Shown: positions 8,556-17,950, counted from the first letter of the stretch. The stretch is DNA of 64,000 nucleotides from Methanobacterium veterum (GCF_000745485.1 NZ_JQJK01000017.1:35616-99615); one strand, 5' to 3'. Numbers and translations: made by a program. The notes: generated by a model not told the origin, from the sequence alone.

Positions 8556-9659
8556 ATGGCAAGTGAAGTTTATTTTTCTGATTTTAGATCGAGAAGCAGC
8601 AGGGAAAATAAGGTAAGTAAAATAAAAAAGATTTTTAATGCTGCAGGGTTTGCTAATGTTTTAGATGAAAGTGATTTAACTGCAATTAAGCTTCATTTTG
8701 GAGAGAAAGGGAATGATTCTTATATAAATCCAGTATTTGTAAGGCAAATTGTCGATAAAGTAAAACAAAATGGGGCCAAACCTTTTGTAACTGATACTAA
8801 CACACTTTATTTTGGACACAGACACAACTCCGTTGATCACCTCCAAACAGCGATACAGCATGGCTTTAATTATGCAGTTCTGGATGCTCCTATTATAATT
8901 GCAGATGGAATTTTAGGAAATAATGAGACCAGAATTGAAATTAACAAAAAGCATTTTAAAGAAGTTAAAATTGCAGGAGACATCGAAAAATCCGACAGCA
9001 TGATTGTAATGTCTCATTTTAAAGGACATGGTATGAGTGCATTTGGGGGAGCGATAAAAAACCTTGCTATGGGATGTGCTTCTGCTTTTGGTAAAATAGA
9101 GCAGCATGGATGCGCTAAACCAATAGTAAAAGGTGCATGCACTGCTTGCGGTAAATGTATGTCTGTCTGCCCTGAAGATGCAATATACATTGAAGACGGG
9201 AAGTCATTTATAGACTACGACAGATGTATTGGATGTAATTTCTGTATTGAAGTATGCCCTGATTCAGTTATAGACCTTGATCTTGAGAAGATACCTGAAT
9301 TTATTGAAAAAATGGTAGAATATGCATACGGTGCTGTTAAAAATAAACATGACAAGGTATGCTACATTAATTTCCTTATGAATATCACTCCAGATTGTGA
9401 TTGTGTCCCGTGGAGTGATGCCCCAATTGTTCCAGATATAGGAATTCTTGCATCATTTGATCCAGTTGCAATAGATGCTGCAAGTATTGACCTGGTAAAT
9501 GAACAGTGCGGATTTGAAAACTCGCTTTTACACCACAACTTCCATAAAGGGGAAGATAAATTTAAAGGAGTTTATGAAGGCATTGATGGAAGAATTCAGC
9601 TTAAATATGGGGAAGAAACCGGACTTGGAAGTGCAGATTACGAGTTAATTAGAATGTAA
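8556..9659 (+). CDS. DUF362 domain protein with two 4Fe-4S clusters
   Basis: 367 aa. The N-terminal and C-terminal parts form the DUF362 fold ([47 protein letters not shown] with its conserved His/Gly segment, and [15 protein letters not shown]). Inserted at residues about 188-245 are two classical clusters, CxxCGKCxxxCP and CIGCNFCxxxCPDS. The family is common in methanogens and clostridia and is presumed to be a redox or maturation protein; its reaction is not known. SD GGTGATACC precedes the ATG. Single gene. Confidence 0.88.
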   Translation: MASEVYFSDFRSRSSRENKVSKIKKIFNAAGFANVLDESDLTAIKLHFGEKGNDSYINPVFVRQIVDKVKQNGAKPFVTDTNTLYFGHRHNSVDHLQTAIQHGFNYAVLDAPIIIADGILGNNETRIEINKKHFKEVKIAGDIEKSDSMIVMSHFKGHGMSAFGGAIKNLAMGCASAFGKIEQHGCAKPIVKGACTACGKCMSVCPEDAIYIEDGKSFIDYDRCIGCNFCIEVCPDSVIDLDLEKIPEFIEKMVEYAYGAVKNKHDKVCYINFLMNITPDCDCVPWSDAPIVPDIGILASFDPVAIDAASIDLVNEQCGFENSLLHHNFHKGEDKFKGVYEGIDGRIQLKYGEETGLGSADYELIRM

Positions 9660-9752
9660 TTGAATGTTGGATAGAACTGAATTAGTCAGCATGTTTTTAT
9701 AAAAGATTCAAAAATTTAAACTATTTTAAAAAATTTTTAAAGCAGGTGCAGC

Positions 9753-10355
9753 ATGGCATATGGAGATATAGATGCATGGGAAACAACTGGCCGTATTGAG
9801 ACTCTTGTAGATGGGATTTTTGCAATTGCGTTGACTTTACTGGTTTTAAACCTTAGTATTCCTCAGTTAACAAATTCTATGTCTAATATTGCTGTTGAAG
9901 ACTATTTAATTGGTTTGATACCGGATTTATTTACATATGCCTTGAGTTTTGTCATCCTGGCCATCTTCTGGAGGATAAACCACCAGCAGTTTTACAGGAT
10001 TAAACGTGCTAACAATGTACTGCTGTGGATAACTGTTATATGGCTTCTATTTGTTGCCCTGGTTCCATTTTCAACCTCACTTATGGGAGGGTATGGTGAG
10101 ACCCAGGCTGCCAATATATTTTTTAATATTAATCTACTTTTAATTGGGATATTTTCAGGGTTAATATGGTATTATGCAACAAAAAAAGATTTTATAGAAG
10201 AATTAAGCCGTGAAAAAATAATTGAACTTAACAAATTAAATTTGATGCTGCCCATTGCGGCATTAATTGCAATTGGGGCCTCTTTCATAATTCCTGCATT
10301 CAGTACCATTACTTATCTGGCCATTCCTCTAATTAAAAGGATAATAAGGGCTTAG
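9753..10355 (+). CDS. TMEM175-family potassium channel (DUF1211)
   Basis: 200 aa with about six transmembrane segments. The first helix carries the family signature RIETLVDGIFAIALTLLVL; the FSD-like DGIFAIALT segment lines the pore in prokaryotic TMEM175 channels, which assemble as tetramers and conduct K+. Helix 2-6 segments are YALSFVILAIFWRINHQQ (with the conserved WxxHH-like motif), LWITVIWLLFVALVPFS, IFFNINLLLIGIFSGLIW, LMLPIAALIAIGASF and a last segment ending in basic KRIIRA. SD GCAGGTGCAGC before the ATG at 9753. Confidence 0.85.
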   Translation: MAYGDIDAWETTGRIETLVDGIFAIALTLLVLNLSIPQLTNSMSNIAVEDYLIGLIPDLFTYALSFVILAIFWRINHQQFYRIKRANNVLLWITVIWLLFVALVPFSTSLMGGYGETQAANIFFNINLLLIGIFSGLIWYYATKKDFIEELSREKIIELNKLNLMLPIAALIAIGASFIIPAFSTITYLAIPLIKRIIRA

Positions 10356-10462
10356 TCGTGTATTTTAATATAAAAATTAAAAAAGGGTTTTAAACAGTTT
10401 TATTAAGGACGGCATTTAAAATTTAAATGATAGTTTAAGCCATGTAAAAAGAATTTACAGGG

Positions 10463-11224
10463 CTAATTTGCACTTGAATTCACATTTAAAACGCTGCCAT
10501 TTGAAAGTAAAACACTATCTTCTGGAATATAGTCAATTTCAATTAGTACTCCCTTTAGCTGGCAGTCTATAACATGCCCTCCTGAATTTTTATCTTCACT
10601 TATGAAGTGGAAATGGTAATCGTTCAGGTTCACGTCACTTGCATATTGTGGGCACCAGAACCCGACCATAGTTCCAGTAATATTGTTGAAATTGAAAATA
10701 GTTTGATTTTCCAAGGCGGTAGTTAGATCAGGATAAGGTTTGTTTTGTTTTGGTGGACTGCGCGCTTTAACGCTGTTAAATGTTCCAATTACCTTAATTG
10801 AATAGAACATATTTTTAGAAGGCACTGTGGCATTTAAAAGCTGTTCAAGCTGTGTTAGATTCATACTTGAATTTAAAATAAGTATTTTATCAGTTTTAAA
10901 CGGCACTGTCATTGCAAATGGAGTGTTTGCAGAATCATTCATAAGATAAACAGTTCCATTTGATTTTATCTGGTATATATTATCGTTTAGTTCAATCATT
11001 TCTCCGTCCAGGCCATTGAACGTTCCTATTCCTGTATCTCCATGCGTTCTTAACGCACCTATAGTCCAGTTCCCGTCAAAATTGCCTGCAGATAATGAAT
11101 TAAGTGTTGATACCTGGAAAATAGAATTATCATTTGTTACTTGTGGAGAAGCACCATAAACTGCTCCTGCCCCTAAAACTAATATCATTAAAATTGCTGT
11201 AAATAGATAATATTTCTTTGCCAT
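10463..11224 (-). CDS. budA: Exported alpha-acetolactate decarboxylase
   Basis: Converts 2-acetolactate to acetoin. 253 aa; residues 1-25 are a signal peptide ending near VYGAS. Family motifs follow: FNGLDGEMIELN, GTFNSVKARSPPKQNKPYP and YHFHFISEDKNSGGHVIDC, giving the zinc ligands H204, H206 and H217 plus catalytic R155 region. Family length without the signal matches (~235 aa). In most bacteria the enzyme is cytoplasmic; here the signal peptide predicts export or membrane anchoring, which is hard to fit with a substrate made by the cytosolic acetohydroxyacid synthase. The final residues LNVNSSAN extend past the core. Single gene; SD is weak (CTCCC on the plus strand reads GGGAG? not clear). 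Confidence 0.85.
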   Translation of the reverse strand: MAKKYYLFTAILMILVLGAGAVYGASPQVTNDNSIFQVSTLNSLSAGNFDGNWTIGALRTHGDTGIGTFNGLDGEMIELNDNIYQIKSNGTVYLMNDSANTPFAMTVPFKTDKILILNSSMNLTQLEQLLNATVPSKNMFYSIKVIGTFNSVKARSPPKQNKPYPDLTTALENQTIFNFNNITGTMVGFWCPQYASDVNLNDYHFHFISEDKNSGGHVIDCQLKGVLIEIDYIPEDSVLLSNGSVLNVNSSAN

Positions 11225-11317
11225 GGGAGTATGTTGTATTGAATTAATTATATATAGTTTCAGTATAATTAGGGATAATAATTCCTGAAAATTAATGACT
11301 TATTGGACTGTTGATAT

Positions 11318-12106
11318 CTAAAAATCAATATCCAATACCTCTCTAATATTCTCCACAATGACATCTGCAGAGTCGTAAACCATCTGAGGATTCTTTTCTT
11401 TTTGCTGTACGGTAAGAACCCCAATATCTGCTTCTTTAAGTGCAAGGACGTCATTTACGCTGTTTCCGACCATCATAACGTCATAGTTCCTTTTAAGTCC
11501 CTTTACAATTTCCATTTTTTTCCAGGAGTCTGCGGTGTCAAAAACATTTTCTTCAGGGATTCCGATGTACCTTGCAAGCGCTTTTAAAGACCCTTTTCTA
11601 TCTCCTGAGGCGACAAATATATGAATATCTCTTTTTTGCAGCTCTTTAACCACATCTCGCACTTCTGGAAATACTCTTCCTCCGGAGGTGACTGTAAATT
11701 CGATCTTTCCCTTGTTCAAATCCACTATAAATCCAGATCCACTGCATACCTGTATATTGTAACCTTTGGCTGTTACTGCCCTTATTGTATCCTGGATATC
11801 ACTTACTTTAGATTCATCGCCGGTAACGGCTTCAATTAATTCCTTTTTTTTGATTTCAACAGTTGAATAGCTTATATCAATATGGATGTCGTTCCTTTTA
11901 ATGAACTGACATATTCTCTGGTCTGGTTTCGCATTAATTATGCATTTTGAAGGGTCTGTTTGTATAACTACAAGTGCTCTTGCACTATTGCTGTCTACAA
12001 TGTCCAGCGAACTTACAGTATCAAATATTTCGCCTGTTTGAATGTCTTTTACAGCTCTATATCTTTCAATAAGTGTTCCTGAATTATCGAATACAATTGC
12101 TTTCAT
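11318..12106 (-). CDS. Soluble P-type-ATPase-like HAD hydrolase (MJ0968 family)
   Basis: 262 aa HAD-superfamily protein. Motif I is FDNSGTL (nucleophile D7; the usual second Asp is Ser, as in P-type ATPases which have Thr), motif II is ASGDRKG, the lysine motif is in the KK...KGL helix, and motif IV is GNSVNDVLAL instead of GDGxND. The order and the ASGDRKG segment match the archaeal MJ0968 family, a soluble protein related to the phosphorylation domain of P-type ATPases. Physiological substrate unknown. Alone on the minus strand between two unrelated genes. Confidence 0.8.
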   Translation of the reverse strand: MKAIVFDNSGTLIERYRAVKDIQTGEIFDTVSSLDIVDSNSARALVVIQTDPSKCIINAKPDQRICQFIKRNDIHIDISYSTVEIKKKELIEAVTGDESKVSDIQDTIRAVTAKGYNIQVCSGSGFIVDLNKGKIEFTVTSGGRVFPEVRDVVKELQKRDIHIFVASGDRKGSLKALARYIGIPEENVFDTADSWKKMEIVKGLKRNYDVMMVGNSVNDVLALKEADIGVLTVQQKEKNPQMVYDSADVIVENIREVLDIDF

Positions 12107-12374
12107 ATTATCAACTGTTATTTGCAGATTATCATTTTTTTAATATGAATTTTAATTCAACTAAGTAAGTATTGTAAAAAAAATTATTTATCATTATTGT
12201 TTATTGGATCTAATTTACAATTTTTAACATCTATATGTTTTATGGGCATTTGTATTAATGGAATAAATTAGACTTTTTGGATATTTTAAATGTTTTGAAA
12301 TCATTTTTTGAGTTATAGTTGGTTAATAACAAATTAAAAACGTTAATAGTAATTTTAATATTATATTTTCAAAA

Positions 12375-12390
12375 TGTGACTATTATCACA
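12375..12390. promoter_or_regulatory. TGTGA-N6-TCACA palindrome, site 1
   Basis: TGTGACTATTATCACA followed by AATTAATAATAAATA. Same motif and similar trailing sequence recur at 12563 and 19003, each time upstream of a gene for a secreted protein. The symmetry is that of a dimeric helix-turn-helix regulator. Confidence 0.5.
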
Positions 12391-12562
12391 AATTAATAAT
12401 AAATAAATATATATCTATAATAATATAATACTATTAACAGGGAGAGTATAACTCAAAATAGGGGCACGGTTCCAATTAATAATAAAAATCCCATTTTTTG
12501 TATAAATTGGCAACTTAAATCCTCAAAACTTAATAAAAACATTTATAAATTTATGTCAGTAC

Positions 12563-12578
12563 TGTGACTGTAATCACA
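12563..12578. promoter_or_regulatory. TGTGA-N6-TCACA palindrome, site 2
   Basis: TGTGACTGTAATCACA followed by AATCTGTAATAAAAT, 68 nt before the start codon at 12646. Spacing from site 1 is 188 nt, so looping or two separate promoters are both possible. Confidence 0.5.
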
Positions 12579-12645
12579 AATCTGTAATAAAATTTCATTC
12601 ATTAGTGATTATAGTGTTTATTTATCCAGAAGAGGATGATAAGAA

Positions 12646-13173
12646 ATGAAATTAGAAATGATTCTTAAATTTCTTATTTTATTTGCAGCTATAATGCTAT
12701 TTATCTTCCCTACATCTGCAGAGGGTTCTTTAACATCTTCACAAACTGTAAGTGTAACTATTCCTGAGACTACTGCAGTCTCAGCAAATTATGGAAACAG
12801 TTCAACAATATTTATTGGTCCCATATCTCCTGGTACTAATAAGATCACCATTAAAAATGTATATTTTGCAAACCCCTCAAATGTAGATACAGAAATCTGG
12901 ATTAAAGCAAGTGGTGACCTTACAGGTACAAGTACAGCAAGTACGATAAGCTTGTCTAATCTGAAATATATTATTCCAGGTTTGGGCTCAGCTGGAGAAT
13001 TAACGGATCAATACACCAAAGCATGTGTGCTTAAAAAACCGAAACAGGGAAGTAGTAATTCAGAAATGGGCGTGGATTTACAGTTAAAAATTCCGTATGG
13101 AACAACTCCAGATACCTACACAACAACAATCTATTTCACATCCCTAAAATGTAACTCTGATGCACCAGTATGA
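12646..13173 (+). CDS. Secreted beta-rich protein of unknown function
   Basis: 175 aa. Residues 1-25 are a signal peptide ending in PTSAEGS; the rest is rich in Thr, Ser and Val with beta-strand character (VSVTIPETTAVSANYG, IWIKASGDLTG, GVDLQLKIPYGTTPDTYTTTIYFTS). The layout, a strand pattern followed by IPYGTTPDTYTTTIYFT, resembles the WxL/pilus-like or Ig-like stalk domains found in archaeal surface proteins, but no family is recognised with certainty. Two cysteines could pair. SD GAGGATGA precedes the ATG. It is monocistronic with a hairpin after it, under the control of two conserved palindromes. Confidence 0.75.
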   Translation: MKLEMILKFLILFAAIMLFIFPTSAEGSLTSSQTVSVTIPETTAVSANYGNSSTIFIGPISPGTNKITIKNVYFANPSNVDTEIWIKASGDLTGTSTASTISLSNLKYIIPGLGSAGELTDQYTKACVLKKPKQGSSNSEMGVDLQLKIPYGTTPDTYTTTIYFTSLKCNSDAPV

Positions 13174-13191
13174 GATCAAACATCAGATAAA

Positions 13192-13231
13192 ATTAGAAAG
13201 TATAGCGGTATTATCGTCTTTACTTTCTAAT
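13192..13231 (+). terminator. Hairpin after secreted protein gene
   Basis: ATTAGAAAGTA pairs with TACTTTCTAAT, an 11-bp perfect stem with an 18-nt loop, starting 18 nt after the stop codon. The T-tract afterwards is weak, so it may be a processing or stability hairpin instead of a true terminator. Confidence 0.4.
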
Positions 13232-13463
13232 ACCTCCTTCAATCTAATACAAGACTTAAATGTACATATTACTATTTTTATATATAAAATAGATTGATTA
13301 AATTAGAAAATTCCATTTATAATTCTCTGTCTGGTTATTTGTAGTATTTAAGGGAATATTTAAATGTTTTATCAATAATTTAATCAATAATAATTATTTT
13401 TAATACATAAAATTATAATAATCATAAAATTCAACTATATTATAAAGAAAGGAGAGGATATAG

Positions 13464-13613
13464 TTGGAAATTAGAGTTAAAGTTGGAGATGAGAAAGCAT
13501 CAACAATTCGAAATTTGCTGAATAACGGCTTAAGGGGTAAATACGCTTTACAATCTGTAACTGAGGATAAAGGAAAAGGTGAGTTTATTTTTCAATATAA
13601 AAAGATGAAATAA
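13464..13613 (+). CDS. Small basic protein, 49 aa, TTG start
   Basis: A short frame beginning TTG at 13464 and ending TAA at 13611-13613: MEIRVKVGDEKAS... through ...FIFQYKKMK. It is preceded by a strong AAAGGAGAGGAT ribosome site with 9-10 nt spacing, shows strand-helix-strand alternation, and codon use looks coding. It has a net positive charge and no membrane helix. The fold could be a small ferredoxin-like or swapped-hairpin regulator, but I do not recognise a family. Lies alone between the secreted protein and the convergent LysE gene. Confidence 0.6.
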   Translation: MEIRVKVGDEKASTIRNLLNNGLRGKYALQSVTEDKGKGEFIFQYKKMK

Positions 13614-13695
13614 TTATATTTTGTATATAAACATGATTTACATAATTCTATTTACTTTAACAGGCTGAACATTTTTTAAATTTTATATATATGTT

Positions 13696-14331
13696 TTAAA
13701 ATGGATTTATCTGAGAAACAATGAAATAAACACCAAGTAGAATAAGGAATACTCCGCAAATTACCATTACTGCCTTATAGGTTTCATCGTTCATGAATTT
13801 TGATCCTCTGCTTGATGCGAACGAGACTACGCTGAACCATGAAAGATCAGCTGACCAGTGGCCAATTGAAAATGCTAAAATGCCAATAATCCCTGCCAGT
13901 GCTAATCCTTTAAACATGAACGCCAGGCCAATCGTTCCCCACCATATAAAAAAATAAGGGTTGGAGATACTTGTTATAACTCCCTTAATAAAAGATCCGT
14001 ATTTGTGGTTCCTGTCTTCCTCAGTTTTGATATTTGACAAAGTGGTATTTGATCTGGATGTACTGTATCCCATAAATATGAGAATTGTACCTCCAAATAT
14101 TCCAATGATAAAAGCCGCAGTTTGAGAACCTAGAATCTGGCCTAAACCTGCCAAAATGACGATCATCATCAGTATTTCTGTCATTATGTGGCCTAAGATA
14201 ATTATAGGGCCTGTTTTAAACCCTTTTTTAACAGAGTCAGAAACTGTTACAGTGAACATGGGTCCTGGGACTAATGCACCAGATAGTCCGACTCCAAATG
14301 AAGTTAATGCAAATAAAGCAATTTCAATCAA
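13696..14331 (-). CDS. LysE family amino-acid exporter
   Basis: 211 aa with six predicted transmembrane segments. The N-terminal motif GLSGALVPGPMFTVTVSDSVKKG matches the GxxPGP signature of the LysE/RhtB superfamily, followed by GHIMTEILMMIVILAG and the ISNPYFFIWWGTIG motif in the middle. Members export lysine, threonine, homoserine or other amino acids; the substrate here is not deducible. The start ATG at 14331 follows GTGATTTA. It is the only transporter of its kind in the window. Confidence 0.9.
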   Translation of the reverse strand: MIEIALFALTSFGVGLSGALVPGPMFTVTVSDSVKKGFKTGPIIILGHIMTEILMMIVILAGLGQILGSQTAAFIIGIFGGTILIFMGYSTSRSNTTLSNIKTEEDRNHKYGSFIKGVITSISNPYFFIWWGTIGLAFMFKGLALAGIIGILAFSIGHWSADLSWFSVVSFASSRGSKFMNDETYKAVMVICGVFLILLGVYFIVSQINPF

Positions 14332-14414
14332 TTAAATCACTAAAATGGGTGTTCTTTTGAAAATTATAAATTTTCAACTGTAAAACCATCAAACACATAT
14401 CGTGTTGGGGGCAT

Positions 14415-14435
14415 GCAAAAACAAAAGGTTTTTGC
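14415..14435. other. Perfect short hairpin upstream of LysE gene
   Basis: GCAAAAAC-AAAAG-GTTTTTGC: 8-bp stem and 5-nt loop. A related sequence in the opposite orientation (GGCATACAAAAGGTTTTGC on the minus strand) occurs at about 48690-48710. The meaning is unclear; possibly a small dispersed hairpin. Confidence 0.3.
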
Positions 14436-14594
14436 GTTGCGAATTGAAAATTTTTTACATGTTTGAAAATCATTATGAAAATCCATTTGTAATTTAAATA
14501 CTATTAACTAATATTGAATTTACACTCACATAAAAACTCCAGTATAATAAAAGATCAACACCAAAAAATAGATAAAAACATATAATTTAACATG

Positions 14595-14756
14595 TTATTT
14601 TTCATTTAAAACTTTCATTATCTCGGATAAATGATAATTAATGACCTTCATCTGGTCTTCATTTAATGGCCGGGTCCGTGTCAAATACCTAAAACGTTCG
14701 AATACATGTCCCATTTTATTGATTACGTCGTTTATATAAATTTTCTCTTCGAACAT
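14595..14756 (-). CDS. Small hypothetical protein, 53 aa
   Basis: Reads MFEEKIYINDVINK... to ...SEIMKVLNEK. The ATG at 14756 has GGTGATGA immediately upstream, the composition is helical and charged (KIYINDVINKMG, LNEDQMKVINYHLSEIM), and no stop interrupts it over 53 codons in a region otherwise rich in stops. Function unknown; a helical hairpin such as a small regulator or toxin/antitoxin-like protein would fit but is not supported. Between LysE and alanine dehydrogenase genes. Confidence 0.5.
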   Translation of the reverse strand: MFEEKIYINDVINKMGHVFERFRYLTRTRPLNEDQMKVINYHLSEIMKVLNEK

Positions 14757-14916
14757 TTCATCACCAGTTTTACTTTGTTTTCAATGCTGATAAATGTAAC
14801 TATGTTTAAACGTAGTGTTAATGTTAATGCAGGTACAGGCCATCTTGGTTTCTTTGTATCTTAGGGGTTCAGATGCTTAAATCAAGATCAACATAAAAAA
14901 ATAAGGGAGAGTAAAT

Positions 14917-15909
14917 TTACTCCAGAAAATTCATTTTCTGTCCAATACCTTTTTGAAGAGCCTTCTCATACACGTTCCATGCAGTAACTATATCCTGAAC
15001 TGCAAGCCCTGTTGAGTCAAATACTGTAATTTCTTCGTCTGAGGTTCTACCTGGAATGGAACCTATTATTACATCCCCAATTTTACCGTGGATGTCCCTT
15101 TGTCTTACAATACCCTCCTGGACTGGAATGTTAATTTCACCACTGTGGCTTGCCTGATCCCAGCAGTCAATTATAATTTTAGATTTTTGGAGTATGTGGC
15201 TGTCTAGTTCCTGCTTACCTGGAGCATCAGCCCCCATTGCATTAATATGGGTCCCTGGACTTACCCATTTTGATTTAACGACAGGTTCTCGTGCGGGCGT
15301 AGTAGTTAACAGCACATCAGCACCCTGTACCGCTTCTTTTATAGTATCAACAGCTTTAACCGGAATTCCATATTTTTCAGAGGCTTTTTGAGCAAATGAT
15401 TCCCTTGTTTGGCAGGTTCTGCAGGAAACCCTTACTTCTTTAATGTCCATTACTTCCATTATAGCTTCAAGTCCCGTTGCTGCCTGAACTCCGGCACCTA
15501 CAAGTCCTAAAATTTCAGAATTGTCTCTTGCGAGGTATTTTGTGGCAACTCCAGCTGCGGCACCAGTTCTCATATCTGTAATCCATGTCCCATCCATCAC
15601 TGAAACTGGAAAACCTGTTTTGGGGTCTACAAGCTCGATCATTGCCATGACCGTTGGCAGGTTGTGTTTTCGCGGGTTGTCTGGATGCACATTTACATTT
15701 TTAACTCCGGATTCATTTAGTCCCCTGACAAAACATGGCATTATTCGGAGATCTCCCCTAAATTTTTTGTAGAATATGTATTCTTTGGGAGGCATCTGGA
15801 CTTTACGCTCCGCATGAAACTCATATGCAGTTTCGACATTTTCAATAATCTCTTTCATGGTTGTGAGTTCTTTAACCTGGCTTTGATTTAGAAGTATTGT
15901 CTCTGACAT
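14917..15909 (-). CDS. ala: Alanine dehydrogenase / ornithine cyclodeaminase family
   Basis: 330 aa NAD(P)-dependent enzyme of the ornithine cyclodeaminase/mu-crystallin family. Key segments: substrate-side K in QMPPKEYIFYK, R in GDLRIMPCFV, VMDGTWITDMRTGAAAGVATKYLAR, Rossmann motif GLVGAGVQA at about 138-146 and VTAW near the end. Archaeal members of this family, such as the Archaeoglobus enzyme, interconvert alanine and pyruvate with ammonia; ornithine cyclodeaminase or other imine reductase activity cannot be excluded. SD GAGGTGTA sits just before the ATG at 15909. Confidence 0.85.
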   Translation of the reverse strand: MSETILLNQSQVKELTTMKEIIENVETAYEFHAERKVQMPPKEYIFYKKFRGDLRIMPCFVRGLNESGVKNVNVHPDNPRKHNLPTVMAMIELVDPKTGFPVSVMDGTWITDMRTGAAAGVATKYLARDNSEILGLVGAGVQAATGLEAIMEVMDIKEVRVSCRTCQTRESFAQKASEKYGIPVKAVDTIKEAVQGADVLLTTTPAREPVVKSKWVSPGTHINAMGADAPGKQELDSHILQKSKIIIDCWDQASHSGEINIPVQEGIVRQRDIHGKIGDVIIGSIPGRTSDEEITVFDSTGLAVQDIVTAWNVYEKALQKGIGQKMNFLE

Positions 15910-16041
15910 AAGTACACCTCTTATAATTATGTACTCTTTTGTTGTTATAGCTTCTTAAATTTAGCGATTTGTGTATAAAAGATCATGTTTTGTGAACTAA
16001 ATATAAAATGTGCATAATTTTGAATTTAATAAATAAAAAAA

Positions 16042-17580
16042 TCAAATATGCGTGGTAACGCAGTGTTCCTCATGTTTAGTCGGTTTTATTGGTATTAACA
16101 GGGAGCATATTAGGCCTATGATTAGCACTAAGGTTACCACATTAAATGCATCTTTCATAGCATTTGCTTTTTGATGATCTTCAGTTACTCCTGTCCCTTC
16201 TATAATAGGTATATTCAAAGCGTTTAATTTCTCAAACCATCCATGATTATTATTTCCATAGGAATTGCCTGCAGGTAAATCATACATAGCTCCGCCTCCT
16301 AAAGTACCAAAACTTCCAAGTATTAATATTACTCCAAGAACGGCGGTTCCAAGTGAAGAGCCAAGGTTAATGCCGGTGTTTAAAATCCCTGAAGCGTCAG
16401 GCTGTTGGTCTTGCCTGGCAGCTGCAAAGATTATATTTGCTGAATGGGGGAAAACAATTCCCATTCCTATTCCAAGGAATAGTACGCCTGGAATCATGTC
16501 CATAACCGTTGTGGAAGGACTGAAAATAAGGCTCAAATATATGCTTCCTGCTAAAGATGCTAAAAATCCAATAGAAAGTATATAACGCGGCTGCATTCTT
16601 GTTGAAACCTTTCCTGCTGTAAATGACATTGTAAAAATGCCTATGCTCATGGGTATCAGGGTTAAACCGGTTATTAATGGACTGGTTCCTATAACACCCT
16701 GTAAAAACACCGGAATAACGAAAGTCACCCCTCCAATTGTGAAATTCATTATTAATCGGGTTATGTTCCCTAAGGTGAAAGAATGATCTTTAAAGAGGGT
16801 AATATCAAGTAAAGGCATTTTATTCCCTTCAATCCTTCTTTTCTGGGTGAAATAAAATATAGTCAAGAGAATTATTCCAATTATAATGGATAAAATCGCA
16901 GTGTTCCAACTTGAAGGGTTGTTAAGTAGCAGCACGCCTATAACCAGCAGAAATATGCCCAGTGAAGAATTTATTGCCCCTAAAACATCTATTTCACGCC
17001 ATTTTATGACGGGTGGGAATACATCGATCTCTTTTGAAAACAGGAGTATCGCAATGATTATAACCAGTTCAAGTGCAAAAGCGTAACGCCAGGAGTAGTA
17101 AGTTGTTAAAAATCCGCCTATAATTGGCCCGATAGTCCCTGCTCCTGAAGCCATGGAACTTATTATTCCCAGTGCGAAGGCTCTTTTTTCTCCCCCGTAA
17201 GTTCCGGAGATTATGGAGGTAGTAGCAGGCATCATAAGTGCAGCCCCTACTCCTTCAAGTATGGACCATCCGAGCAGAAGCATGGCGCTGTTTATACTTA
17301 AAGCTGCGACTATTGTACCTGCTCCATAGATAGAGGCACCCATAAGGAATGTTTTTTTCCTCCCAAAAACATCCTGCAGCTTCCCTCCAAAGAGCATTAA
17401 TGAGGCCATAACCAGGGAGTAAATCGCGATTATGGCTTGAATAGTTTGAATAGTAGTATTCAAATCTCTTATTAGGGTATAAATTGCTACATTTAAAAAT
17501 GTTTTATCTATAACTATGGTAAAGACAGATAGGGTAACAATTATAAGGGTTAACCATTCACTTTTTGATTTTTCCGCCAC
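16042..17580 (-). CDS. MFS transporter, DHA2 (14-helix) drug:H+ antiporter family
   Basis: 512 aa with about 14 transmembrane helices. Family motifs: helix-1 motif D-like FTIVIDKTFLNVA, motif A LFGGKLQDVFGRKKTFLMG after helix 2, motif B-like LEGVGAALMMPAT, and motif C-like GIISSMASGAGTIGPIIGGFLTTYYSWRYAFALE. This is the EmrB/QacA-type layout. A larger extracytoplasmic loop is predicted between the last two helices (YDLPAGNSYGNNNHGWFEKLNA...). Substrate unknown. Start ATG 17580 follows GGAGGACATT; no linked regulator gene. Confidence 0.92.
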   Translation of the reverse strand: MAEKSKSEWLTLIIVTLSVFTIVIDKTFLNVAIYTLIRDLNTTIQTIQAIIAIYSLVMASLMLFGGKLQDVFGRKKTFLMGASIYGAGTIVAALSINSAMLLLGWSILEGVGAALMMPATTSIISGTYGGEKRAFALGIISSMASGAGTIGPIIGGFLTTYYSWRYAFALELVIIIAILLFSKEIDVFPPVIKWREIDVLGAINSSLGIFLLVIGVLLLNNPSSWNTAILSIIIGIILLTIFYFTQKRRIEGNKMPLLDITLFKDHSFTLGNITRLIMNFTIGGVTFVIPVFLQGVIGTSPLITGLTLIPMSIGIFTMSFTAGKVSTRMQPRYILSIGFLASLAGSIYLSLIFSPSTTVMDMIPGVLFLGIGMGIVFPHSANIIFAAARQDQQPDASGILNTGINLGSSLGTAVLGVILILGSFGTLGGGAMYDLPAGNSYGNNNHGWFEKLNALNIPIIEGTGVTEDHQKANAMKDAFNVVTLVLIIGLICSLLIPIKPTKHEEHCVTTHI

Positions 17581-17950
17581 TATGAATGTCCTCCACGGAT
17601 TTAATTAAAATAATTGAAGTTAAATTATGCATTTAAGTAACATATTTTGTTTAATCTCTATTATTTTTGTTTTTCATTTAATTAATTTTTATACATTGAA
17701 GTAAAAAGTAAATATGTGGTTAAATGAACCTAATGTCCACATTTTTGACTTTAGTGCACTTAACGATTTATAATAATTAAAAATAGGTTAATATGTAGAA
17801 ATAGTAGTATGAATAATCATATTCATAAATTTGAGCGTTATTAAAGCTTAAATTATTTTTTTTAAATAACTTTAAATTTATTTTTAAATAAATCAATATT
17901 TAACTGAATTTTAAGTCATAATATAAATTTCCATGTTTAAAGGTATTTAA
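17581..17950. other. Intergenic region between divergent genes
   Basis: 370 nt, AT-rich. Contains an imperfect dyad AATATGTGG...CCACATTTTT (about 17711-17744) that could be an operator for the MFS gene; nothing else recognised. Confidence 0.3.

Larger units (their letters stand above)
12107..12645. other. Long intergenic region with two palindromic sites
   Basis: About 540 nt of AT-rich DNA without a coding frame. Apart from the two TGTGA palindromes listed separately, AATATATATCTATAATAATATAAT (12400-12430 region) would serve as a TATA box for the gene at 12646. Confidence 0.4.

Noticed and set aside
11269..11454. 61-codon minus-strand frame at the end of the HAD gene
   Set aside because: Out of frame with and mostly inside the HAD gene, with no start signal.
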